Shown piece after piece: positions 1 to 5,897 of a DNA stretch of 7,534 nt (within the stretch, counting starts at the first letter, position 1; the number at the start of each line of letters is the position of its first letter). Position numbers and translations under genes: made by a program. The stretch comes from CAISDA01 sp050258555 (GTDB lineage Bacteria > Bacteroidota > Ignavibacteria > UBA10030 > UBA8401), in the NCBI GenBank assembly GCA_050258555.1, contig JBLMZA010000155.1, forward strand, positions 1 through 7,534, read 5' to 3'. The notes under the pieces were generated by a model that saw only the letters and a program-made list of their open reading frames with translations, was not told the origin of the DNA and did no database searches.

Positions 1-1
1 C

Positions 2-49
2 AGACGCCCGGTTGCCGAGCGACAATTTCGGCACCGGGCGTTTCTTTTC
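2..49 (+). terminator. Rho-independent terminator reading rightward
   Basis: An 8-bp outer stem (ACGCCCGG at 4-11 with CCGGGCGT at 34-41) continues, after one bulged T at 12, into a 5-bp inner stem (13-17 with 29-33). An 11-base loop closes it, and the T-rich tract TTTCTTTTC follows at 41-49. The T-tract lies on the plus-strand 3' side, so the hairpin fits the end of a convergent plus-strand gene lying left of the window. On the minus strand the hairpin starts about 34 nt past the stop codon of the propeller gene and could also end that transcript. However, only TCTG is visible after the stem in that direction, so bidirectional action cannot be judged. Confidence 0.7.
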
Positions 50-74
50 CCCTTCCGCAATACACACAGCACAA

Positions 75-2483
75 TCAGCGCAGCAACACAAAGGCCTTGG
101 CGGTAATGAAGGACGATCCGCCGCGTTCGGTTTTCAATTGATAGAAATACACGCCGCTCGCCATTCCTCCCGCATTGAACCGGAAGAAATGCGTCCCTCC
201 CTCCGTCTCCTCGTCCCTGACGAGCGTCTCCACTTTTCTTCCCGCAGCATCGAAGAGCGTGATTGTCACTCTTCCTGGTTTGGCAAGCCAATAGGAAATC
301 GTGGTGACGGGGTTGAAGGGATTCGGATAATTCTGCTCGAGCAGGTCGGCAGTTTCCTTCATCAGTCCTTCCACGCGGATGGAGGCGCTGTATTGATACG
401 ATCCGTCGGCTGCGATCTGCTTCAAGCGGTATTTCAGCGCGGCTTCTGCTCCCGGATCATCGACGAAGACATACTCATGCACGGCGTTCAGGCCTCCCGC
501 GCCGGAGACAAAACCGATTTGCTTCCAGTCGCATGTCGCAGAGGCGTTCTCATCGGCGCCGGTCGATCGTTCAACGGCAAAGCCGGAAAAATTCACTTCG
601 TCTGCCGTCGACCAGCGAAGTTCGATTTTCCGTTCCGACGCCTTCGCGGTGAAGGACGTGAGTTCCGCCGGCAGCGTGATATCGATATGGCGCCGGAAGA
701 CGCCGGCTCCGTGCGTTCCCGCAAAGAGAGAGGCGCCGCTGATTGTGAGTGCGTCGATATACGCATTCGATATGCCTTCATTCATCGCGCGCCAGTGTGC
801 TCCGGCATCGCTCGAGGCGAATACTCCGCTGCCCTGCGTTCCGGCAAAGACGAAGTCACCGGCCGCCGCAAGCGCCGTCACCGTCTGGGGCCCGACGCCG
901 AGATCGGCCGCGCTCCATGTTCTGCCCTGATCCGATGAACGAAAGAGGCCGGCGCTCGTGCCTGCTGCGATGCCTCCGCCGGAGGAGACGGCCAGCGCAT
1001 AGACAGTCGAGTGAAGAGGAATGCCCGAATCGGACTTCACCCACGATGCTCCTTCATCGTCCGAACGGTAGAGTCCGTCGCTTCCCGTACCGGCGAAGAT
1101 GACCGCACCGGCGACAACAAGAGCATAGACATACGTGTTCGGAGGCAGGCCCGATCCGGACGACATCCATGTGGCGGCGGCATCCGTCGAGAGAAAGATG
1201 CCGTTGTTCGTTCCCGCAAGAAGCGTATCGCCTTTCACGGCGAGAGTGGAAACATAGGGGACCTTCAATCCGGCATTTCTCGGCTGCCATGTCGCTCCGT
1301 TATCCGTCGAGCGGAAGACGCCGTCATCGGTGCCCGCGTACCATGCGCAGCTGCTGTGGACGAGCGCAAGCGCTGACACTGCCGCCAAGCCGGCGCTGGA
1401 AAACAGCCACGTGCTTCCGTTATCGTCCGATGCAAATGCATTGCCGCGGAAGACTCCCGACATGAGGAATGTGCCGTCGGCGCAGAGCGAAAGCACTTCG
1501 GAATTTATCAATCCGTTGTTGCACTGACTCCAGTTCGCGCCGTTGTCTGTGGTGGTGAAGACGCCTCCGCCGAGCGTGCCGGCAAAGAGCCGGGTGCCGT
1601 TGAAAGCCAGCGAGAAAATATTCGACTTGGTCATGCCCGTATGAATGAGCTTCCAATGCGCTCCCTGATCGGACGAGATGAAGGCTCCTCCATGGAATGT
1701 CGCCGCAAACAGATTCGAGCCGCTTTGTGTGAAGGCATAGACATCCGCCGTCGAAGGAATACCGTCTTTCCGCGGATTCCACGTGATGCCCTGGTCGGTC
1801 GATGCGTAGAGACCGCCGCTATCGGTGCCCGCATACACCAGTGCGCCCGCCGCATACAGCGCACGGACTCTGTTGTTTGCAATGCCGGCGGATGAGGCGC
1901 TCCAATGCATGCCCCGGTCGGTGGAACGCAAGACGCCCGCGCCCGCCGATGCAGCCAGCACCACTGTTCCGGCGGCCGCAATCGAGGTGATCGTCAGGCT
2001 CGGAAGCCCGGTGCCGGCGGAACTCCAGTGTATGCCGTTATCAATGGATAAGAAGACGCCATCCTTTTCTGTCCCGGCAAAAAGCGCATCGCCTCCTGCG
2101 GCGAGCGACGTGACGGCCGAGGAAGTCGGTCCCGTTGCGGCCGGAATCCAGGTCGCTCCATTATCGGGCGAACGGAAGATTCCGCGGTCCGTGCCGGCGA
2201 TGATCATCCCTCCATTCACCAGCAGCGACGAGACGGTCGTATTGACAAGTCCCGCATTCGCGGGTTTCCAGGAGGAGCCATTATCGGCCGAGGTGAAGAT
2301 GCCGTTCTGATAGGTGCCGGCATAGAGGATGCCGTCCTTCACGGCCAGCGCATGTATGTCTCCGCCATAGGGCCCTTTCATCTGCATCCACTGCGCCTGC
2401 AGCGGCTGGAAGAAGAGCATGAGTGCGACAATCCCCACGGCCGCACCGAACAATCGTCTGCGGAGTTCCATGGCGGCGCTCAC
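75..2483 (-). CDS. Secreted Asp-box (BNR) beta-propeller protein with T9SS C-terminal sorting domain
   Basis: This 802-residue exported protein has no recognisable catalytic site. Residues 1-30 form a signal peptide (RRR, a hydrophobic core, then LQA before Q31). Residues about 31-603 hold 13 Asp-box units of the S-x-D-x-G-x-x-W type (e.g. SADNGSSW, RSTDNGATW, SSDQGRTW), spaced about 41 residues, each followed by a Gly-rich turn and an FAGT-like strand. This is the sialidase/VPS10-like propeller pattern. Residues about 604-703 form an FN3-like domain (LPAELTSF, FAVERS). Residues 715-802 are a T9SS sorting domain that starts at QNYPNPFNPV and ends in a short basic tail, so surface anchoring or release through the PorU sortase is expected. 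The GTG start at 2483 overlaps the upstream stop (GTGA). An ATG at 2471 would give 798 residues. Neither start has a clear Shine-Dalgarno site, which suggests translational coupling. The ligand is unknown, and sialidase activity is not supported by the Asp-boxes alone. Confidence 0.9.
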   Translation of the reverse strand: MSAAMELRRRLFGAAVGIVALMLFFQPLQAQWMQMKGPYGGDIHALAVKDGILYAGTYQNGIFTSADNGSSWKPANAGLVNTTVSSLLVNGGMIIAGTDRGIFRSPDNGATWIPAATGPTSSAVTSLAAGGDALFAGTEKDGVFLSIDNGIHWSSAGTGLPSLTITSIAAAGTVVLAASAGAGVLRSTDRGMHWSASSAGIANNRVRALYAAGALVYAGTDSGGLYASTDQGITWNPRKDGIPSTADVYAFTQSGSNLFAATFHGGAFISSDQGAHWKLIHTGMTKSNIFSLAFNGTRLFAGTLGGGVFTTTDNGANWSQCNNGLINSEVLSLCADGTFLMSGVFRGNAFASDDNGSTWLFSSAGLAAVSALALVHSSCAWYAGTDDGVFRSTDNGATWQPRNAGLKVPYVSTLAVKGDTLLAGTNNGIFLSTDAAATWMSSGSGLPPNTYVYALVVAGAVIFAGTGSDGLYRSDDEGASWVKSDSGIPLHSTVYALAVSSGGGIAAGTSAGLFRSSDQGRTWSAADLGVGPQTVTALAAAGDFVFAGTQGSGVFASSDAGAHWRAMNEGISNAYIDALTISGASLFAGTHGAGVFRRHIDITLPAELTSFTAKASERKIELRWSTADEVNFSGFAVERSTGADENASATCDWKQIGFVSGAGGLNAVHEYVFVDDPGAEAALKYRLKQIAADGSYQYSASIRVEGLMKETADLLEQNYPNPFNPVTTISYWLAKPGRVTITLFDAAGRKVETLVRDEETEGGTHFFRFNAGGMASGVYFYQLKTERGGSSFITAKAFVLLR

Positions 2484-3271
2484 ATCAGTGCGTATTTTTT
2501 CTGCCGCGGCCGCAGGGGCAGAGCCGTTCGTGACGCATCGGCGTTTTTCCTCATGCGCTGCATATCATGCAGAGAAAGGATATTCTGCAACGGCGGAAGA
2601 GCCGCGTTCATCACGGGTGATTTCACGCCAAGGGCATACCGTGCGATCTGCAGCCTCGAGTGAAGACCGAGCCGCACCAGAATATTATGGACGTGACTCT
2701 TGACCGTGAATATGGCGATATTGAGCCGTCGGGCGATTTCCTTGTTGCTCGAGCTGTCGGCGATGAGCTGAACGATTTCCTGTTCGCGCTTGGTGAGCGG
2801 CGCCGCGCTCAATTCCAGTTCATCGTCCACAGTCCCGGCTCCCGGCACATCATGTGAAGGAAAAAACTGCGCGGAAAGCATGGGCAGAATCACCTTCTCT
2901 TCGCGCGCGACCCAGCGTATCGTCTCGAGCACGTCATCCGAACCCGCATCCTTCATGATGATGCCGGAGGCTCCGGCTTTGACGAATCCGGCGATCTCTT
3001 CACCTTCCTCGGCAAGTCCGATGCCGATCAGCTTCAATTCCGGCATGGCATGCTTCAACAGATGGAGAAGCTCGGGGCCGTTTTTTTCACGCGAGCCTGA
3101 ACCGATCAGCACCACCTGTGCCTTCGATTTGCGCACGGCCGGAAGAATATTCTCATCGCCGCTGCACGCCGTCCCGGCCAGCGTCATGTCGCTCTGGCTT
3201 TCCGCGAGCTTCTGCAGCCCGTCGCGTAAAATCCGATTGTCCTCGATCAGAAAAATGCGGATCTTCTTCAT
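2480..3271 (-). CDS. LuxR-family regulator with degenerate (aspartate-less) receiver domain
   Basis: A 263-residue protein with a NarL/FixJ layout. Residues 1-120 are a receiver-like domain, and 159-214 are a GerE/LuxR helix-turn-helix (LTKREQEIVQLIA ... NKEIARRL ... TVKSHVHNIL). The acidic pocket is E10-D11 and the conserved lysine is K107, but the phosphoacceptor position is Gly57 (codon GGT at 3101-3103, within VVLIGSGS). The switch Ser/Thr position is also Gly (G85). Conventional aspartyl phosphorylation is therefore unlikely. The DNA-binding domain looks intact. A tail of about 49 residues (215-263), basic towards its end (RPRQKK), extends past the usual end of the family. I chose the ATG at 3271 over the GTG at 3286 because AAAGGA sits 6 nt before it and the receiver starts directly with MKKIRIFLIEDN. 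The gene lies 28 bp after the CheY-like gene and overlaps the propeller gene by 4 bp. Its targets are unknown; the coupled propeller gene is a natural candidate. Confidence 0.9.
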   Translation of the reverse strand: MKKIRIFLIEDNRILRDGLQKLAESQSDMTLAGTACSGDENILPAVRKSKAQVVLIGSGSREKNGPELLHLLKHAMPELKLIGIGLAEEGEEIAGFVKAGASGIIMKDAGSDDVLETIRWVAREEKVILPMLSAQFFPSHDVPGAGTVDDELELSAAPLTKREQEIVQLIADSSSNKEIARRLNIAIFTVKSHVHNILVRLGLHSRLQIARYALGVKSPVMNAALPPLQNILSLHDMQRMRKNADASRTALPLRPRQKKYALM

Positions 3272-3277
3272 GGGTCG

Positions 3278-3283
3278 TCCTTT
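3278..3283 (-). promoter_or_regulatory. Ribosome binding site of the aspartate-less regulator
   Basis: AAAGGA on the minus strand lies 6 nt before the ATG at 3271. It decides between that ATG and the in-frame GTG at 3286, which overlaps this site and would add five residues with no receiver homology. Confidence 0.65.
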
Positions 3284-3299
3284 CACTTGTTATATCGAT

Positions 3300-3674
3300 T
3301 CACTTGGCATGTTGAATTTTGACAAGATGCCGGAGCACGCGGATCAATTTTTTGATATCCCCGGCCTTGTCGAAGAAGTAATCGGCTCCAGCGGCGTACG
3401 ACGACGCCTGATATTCGTTTCGCGGACCGACCGTCAGCATGATGACGACTGGAACAGAGAGCATCGACCGGACCGCGTGCAGAATATCAAAGCCGCTGCC
3501 ATCTTTCATATGGATATCCAGAATGACCGCATCGGGCCTCACGGTTCCGATCGAAGAGATGGCGCCTGAAACGGTGTCGGCAACGCCGGCAATTTCAATG
3601 CCTTCGATGTCGGCAAGGACTGTCGCCAGTCGCTGCCTGTAGGGAATATTGTCATCGGCGATGAACAATTTCAT
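3300..3674 (-). CDS. Stand-alone CheY-like receiver (single-domain response regulator)
   Basis: A 124-residue single receiver domain with no output domain. The key residues are intact: acidic pocket D7-D8, phosphoacceptor D53 (in AVILDIHM), switch T81 and lysine K103 (in YFFDKAGD). It can plausibly accept phosphate from the GAF kinase encoded upstream and pass it on, act as a phosphate sink, or work by protein contact. The ATG at 3674 is chosen because the domain begins at once with MKLFIADDN. The frame stays open to an ATG at 3788, but the 38 extra residues resemble nothing in the family and would be read through the 3778-3806 palindrome. No clear Shine-Dalgarno site precedes the ATG at 3674. 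The gene is followed after 28 bp by the degenerate regulator, so the two are probably co-transcribed. A role in chemotaxis is not implied, because no che genes are visible. Confidence 0.9.
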   Translation of the reverse strand: MKLFIADDNIPYRQRLATVLADIEGIEIAGVADTVSGAISSIGTVRPDAVILDIHMKDGSGFDILHAVRSMLSVPVVIMLTVGPRNEYQASSYAAGADYFFDKAGDIKKLIRVLRHLVKIQHAK

Positions 3675-3730
3675 GATCGGCAGACTCAAAGGAATAATTC
3701 GGCCGTTGCGGCACGCATCAGTGACTGAAG

Positions 3731-3738
3731 CAAACTTA
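3731..3738 (-). promoter_or_regulatory. Candidate Bacteroidota-type -7 promoter element before the CheY-like gene
   Basis: Read on the minus strand this is TAAGTTTG, an exact match to the TAnnTTTG -7 element known from Bacteroidota sigma-ABfr promoters. It lies 56 nt upstream of the ATG at 3674. No good TTTG -33 element is seen at the expected distance, and an 8-base degenerate motif arises easily by chance. Confidence 0.25.
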
Positions 3739-3777
3739 ATGAAGGAACAGCTGAAAGGCAGTCGTTGGAGATGCATT

Positions 3778-3806
3778 TTTCCTGTCATTGTTTCAACGAC
3801 AGGAAA
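3778..3806 (-). repeat. 13-bp inverted repeat with 3-base loop upstream of the CheY-like gene
   Basis: The arms TTTCCTGTCATTG (3778-3790) and CAACGACAGGAAA (3794-3806) flank a TTT loop. The single imperfection (A3787 against C3797) becomes a G-U pair in the minus-strand RNA, so that transcript would fold into an unbroken 13-bp hairpin. No U-tract follows on the minus strand (AAAAATGCAT comes next), so it is not a normal intrinsic terminator. It lies about 40 nt upstream of the promoter candidate. It could be an operator for a dimeric regulator, such as one of the LuxR-type proteins here, or an RNA stability hairpin at the 3' end of the kinase/regulator message. Confidence 0.55.
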
Positions 3807-3838
3807 TTCGGGCCCGGACGGGCGCGCAAAAGGCGGAT

Positions 3839-4486
3839 TCAGCTGATCAGCGAAGCCTTAATGGCGTAATGCGTCAGCTCGGCGTTGGTTTTCATGCCGA
3901 ATTTTTTCAGGATGCGCGCACGCATCGTGCTCACGCTGCTCACGCTGATGGCGAGTTCACCGGCGATCTGCTGCACCGGCTTGCCGGAGGCGATCATGCA
4001 CAGCACCTGGAATTCCCTGTCGCCGAGCCGTGCATGGAGGGGTTTGTCGGCGTCGCGTTCGACCTCGATGGCAAGCTGTTCCGCCACTTCGGGGCCGATA
4101 TACTTGCGGCCCGATGCGATGCGGCGGATCGCTTCAATGAGTTCTTCGGCTGCCTTGTTCTTCGTGAGGTACCCCGATGCGCCGGCTTTGATGCCGCGAT
4201 AGGCATACTGGTCTTCGGGGTGCATGCTTAAAATGAGGATATGAAGACGAGGATTCAACTGGCGGATCTCTTTCAGCGCATCGAGTCCGCCGCGACCGGG
4301 CATCGCGATATCGAGCACCATCACGTCGCAGGGAATCGTCCGTGCGGCCTCGAGCGCTTCGGCGGTTGTGCCGACTTCGGCCACCACCGTCAGATCGGTG
4401 TGGCGCGAAAGGACCTGCTTCATGCCCTCGCGGAACATGGCATGGTCATCGGCAAGGATGATCCGGATGGGAGACGACGAATTCAT
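3839..4486 (-). CDS. NarL/UvrY-type two-component response regulator
   Basis: A 215-residue DNA-binding response regulator of normal family length. The receiver (about 7-123) keeps D13-D14, phosphoacceptor D59 (VMVLDIAMPGRGG), switch S87 and K109 (GYLTK). The LuxR helix-turn-helix lies at about 150-208 (LGDREFQVLCMIASGKPVQQIAGELAI, then VSTMRARILKKF). The recognition-helix region resembles the UvrY/GacA-like subgroup more than NarL itself, but no exact orthology is claimed. The gene starts 10 bp after the stop of the histidine kinase. A Shine-Dalgarno-like GAGGG overlaps the end of the kinase gene, giving a kinase-regulator operon with short spacing. It is the obvious cognate partner of that kinase. 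Its targets are unknown; the gap with the palindrome and the downstream cluster is one candidate. Confidence 0.95.
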   Translation of the reverse strand: MNSSSPIRIILADDHAMFREGMKQVLSRHTDLTVVAEVGTTAEALEAARTIPCDVMVLDIAMPGRGGLDALKEIRQLNPRLHILILSMHPEDQYAYRGIKAGASGYLTKNKAAEELIEAIRRIASGRKYIGPEVAEQLAIEVERDADKPLHARLGDREFQVLCMIASGKPVQQIAGELAISVSSVSTMRARILKKFGMKTNAELTHYAIKASLIS

Positions 4487-4496
4487 GCTTCCCTCT

Positions 4497-5717
4497 TCAC
4501 TGTTTGTCGATCTTCATCGATGCGATGATCTCGGTTTTCCTTCCGGGCACGCTTCTGACCGTGAGCGTGCCGTTCCAGGGGCGGATGCGTTCGCGCATCC
4601 CGGTCAGACCGATCGATTTCGGATCGTTGATGAGCTTGTGCGGAATGCCGACGCCGTTATCCGTCACGGAGAGCGTGATGGAGGAGCCGTCGCCGGTGAG
4701 CCGGACGCGCACTTTCTTCGCTTTCGCATGCCGCATGACGTTCGTGAGCGCCTCCTGAAGAATCCGGAAAAAGACAATCGATCGTTCCTGATCGGTCTTC
4801 AGGTCGCTCGGCTCGATTCTGGCTTCGCACCTGATTTTTGTGCGCGCATGGAATTCCTTCACCGCCCAGGCGACCGCGGCCCCGAGACCGAGATCATCGA
4901 GCAATGCCGGCCTCAGCTCGCTTGAAATGCGCTGCACGGAGCGGATCGCCTCGTCGGCAAGTCCCATCATCGAACGGACCTTTCCGCGAAGTTCGCGCTC
5001 CGCCTTCGGCAGCTCGCTTTCGATCAGTCCCAGATCGAGCATGAACAGCGACAGTTGCTGGCCGAGCTCGTCGTGCAGCTCGAGAGCGATGCGCTTGCGT
5101 TCCTCTTCGATCGCGATCTGCGTGCTTTTCGAAAGCTCCCGCAATTGTTCGCGCGATGCGCGGAGCTCTTCGGCTTCGCGCTTGCGCGCCGTGAGAATCG
5201 CCACATAGTTGGCAAGCGTTTCGATCCACTGGGTCGTGTGCGCATCGACGGCGGTGCTGTCCGAGTGCACGACGTTCAGGCATCCGATCACTTTCCTGCC
5301 GATCTTCATCGGATAGCCGATGTAGATCTGCGCCGGCGTATTGGACAATCCCGTATCGGCGTAGGCGGGATTGCCGAAGAGGTGCTTTTCAATCAGCGGT
5401 CTGCCTTTTCGTATCACCACGCCCGAGGGACATGAATCGACAGGCAGAACGATCAGCGGCCGGTCCGGCTCGTCGGGCCGCACCTTCCGTCCGTGTATGA
5501 TGACCGTCCGCGCCGCCTCGTCATAGATGCCCACGCCGGCCAATGGAAATCCGGTGGCGTCGCAGATCTCATCCACGATCTCGTTATAGAGCGCTTCAAG
5601 CGGCCGCGGCGATAGAATGATCTCCGAAAGTCTGTTCAGCGTGCTGAGTTCCCTGTGCCTCCGCCTGAGCGCATCCATCATCGAATTGGTGTCTGCATCA
5701 TCCGTCTGTCGCTTCAT
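4497..5717 (-). CDS. Soluble GAF-domain sensor histidine kinase (HisKA_3/NarX-DegS type)
   Basis: A 406-residue kinase with no membrane segment, so a cytoplasmic sensor. A short coiled start (1-30) leads into a GAF domain at about 30-178. This is followed by a helical linker (180-205) and a HisKA_3 dimerisation/phosphoacceptor domain with H215 in RIALELHDELGQQ and the downstream ELRPALLDDLGLG box (267-279). The HATPase_c domain carries the N-box (QEALTN, N326), the G1 box (D353-N354-G355-x-G357) and the G2 box (SIGLTGMRER, 368-377). All residues needed for autophosphorylation are present. Kinases of this class pair with NarL-type regulators, as the next gene shows. The GAF ligand cannot be read from the sequence: cysteines occur (C52, C96, C146), but no haem or iron-sulfur motif is evident. 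The ATG at 5717 has the purine-rich GGGAAGAGGG just upstream. A hairpin terminator lies 34 nt before the start. Confidence 0.95.
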   Translation of the reverse strand: MKRQTDDADTNSMMDALRRRHRELSTLNRLSEIILSPRPLEALYNEIVDEICDATGFPLAGVGIYDEAARTVIIHGRKVRPDEPDRPLIVLPVDSCPSGVVIRKGRPLIEKHLFGNPAYADTGLSNTPAQIYIGYPMKIGRKVIGCLNVVHSDSTAVDAHTTQWIETLANYVAILTARKREAEELRASREQLRELSKSTQIAIEEERKRIALELHDELGQQLSLFMLDLGLIESELPKAERELRGKVRSMMGLADEAIRSVQRISSELRPALLDDLGLGAAVAWAVKEFHARTKIRCEARIEPSDLKTDQERSIVFFRILQEALTNVMRHAKAKKVRVRLTGDGSSITLSVTDNGVGIPHKLINDPKSIGLTGMRERIRPWNGTLTVRSVPGRKTEIIASMKIDKQ

Positions 5718-5750
5718 CGGCCCTCTTCCCTGCGTTATCGGTCATGAAAC

Positions 5751-5788
5751 AAAAAAACCTCGTCTCAGCGTATGCTGAAAAGAGGTTT
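5751..5788 (-). terminator. Intrinsic terminator in the kinase leader (possible attenuator)
   Basis: On the minus strand a 7-bp stem (AAACCTC/GAGGTTT, 5782-5788 with 5755-5761) encloses a 3x3 internal loop and a 5-bp stem (TCAGC/GCTGA, 5774-5778 with 5765-5769) with a 4-base loop. The 3' arm runs straight into seven consecutive T residues (complement of 5751-5757). This is a standard terminator layout for leftward transcription. It lies about 105 nt after the moeB stop but only 34 nt before the kinase ATG. The region between it and the kinase is too short to hold a promoter, so kinase transcripts must pass through it. Confidence 0.75.
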
Positions 5789-5868
5789 CCTATTCTCATA
5801 TCGTTCCATTCATCATCGTGTGCCGCCCCTCCCTGCTGATGCTTCGTTCGCCGCGCGTCCCTATAAAA

Positions 5869-5897
5869 ATAGTACCACATATTCTATGCAAAGTCAA
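5869..5897 (-). promoter_or_regulatory. Sigma70-like promoter for the kinase-regulator operon
   Basis: On the minus strand TTGACT (5892-5897) and TACTAT (5869-5874) are separated by exactly 17 bp, with a TGG extended -10 directly before the latter. The -35 box overlaps the stop codon of the moeB-like gene (5894-5896). Transcription would begin near 5862, giving a leader of about 145 nt before the kinase. An overlapping Bacteroidota-style reading (TTTG, 17 bp, then TATTTTTA against TAnnTTTG) is also possible, so the sigma factor class is uncertain. The surrounding bases are clearly more AT-rich than the genes on either side. Confidence 0.55.

Larger units (their letters stand above)
3675..3838 (-). 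other. 164-bp intergenic region between the two regulator clusters
   Basis: No gene is supported here. The stretch holds a 13-bp inverted repeat (3778-3806), a small GC-rich hairpin possibility (GCCC/GGGC around 3813-3824) with no T-tract after it, and a TAnnTTTG-like promoter candidate (3731-3738). I see no convincing intrinsic terminator for the upstream kinase/regulator pair. Read-through into the CheY-like gene therefore remains possible. Confidence 0.6.

Noticed and set aside
12..938. Long plus-strand open frame of 308 codons
   Set aside because: It lies antisense to the propeller gene, has no recognisable domain and an Arg-rich composition, and is a shadow of GC-rich coding DNA on the other strand.
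75..2483. Calling the propeller protein a sialidase
   Set aside because: Asp-boxes occur in many non-enzymatic propellers, and no arginine triad or Tyr/Glu nucleophile arrangement could be recognised.
2790..3569. Plus-strand open frame of 259 codons
   Set aside because: It is antisense to the two regulator genes, with no domain and no supporting start signal. The minus-strand frames have clear family motifs.
3675..3788. N-terminal extension of the CheY-like receiver to an ATG at 3788
   Set aside because: The extra 38 residues match nothing in receiver domains, and the frame would start inside the inverted repeat. The domain begins cleanly at the ATG at 3674.
5751..5862. TPP riboswitch in the leader, suggested by CTGAGA in the hairpin and the ThiF-like neighbour
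   Set aside because: The other conserved thi-box elements (GGGGTGCC-like and CTGATCTGG-like segments) are absent, and CTGAGA here is simply part of the terminator stem.
5698..5880. Minus-strand 60-residue frame across the kinase leader
   Set aside because: Its start lies upstream of the -10 box, it runs through the terminator hairpin and into the kinase gene, and its composition is not protein-like.
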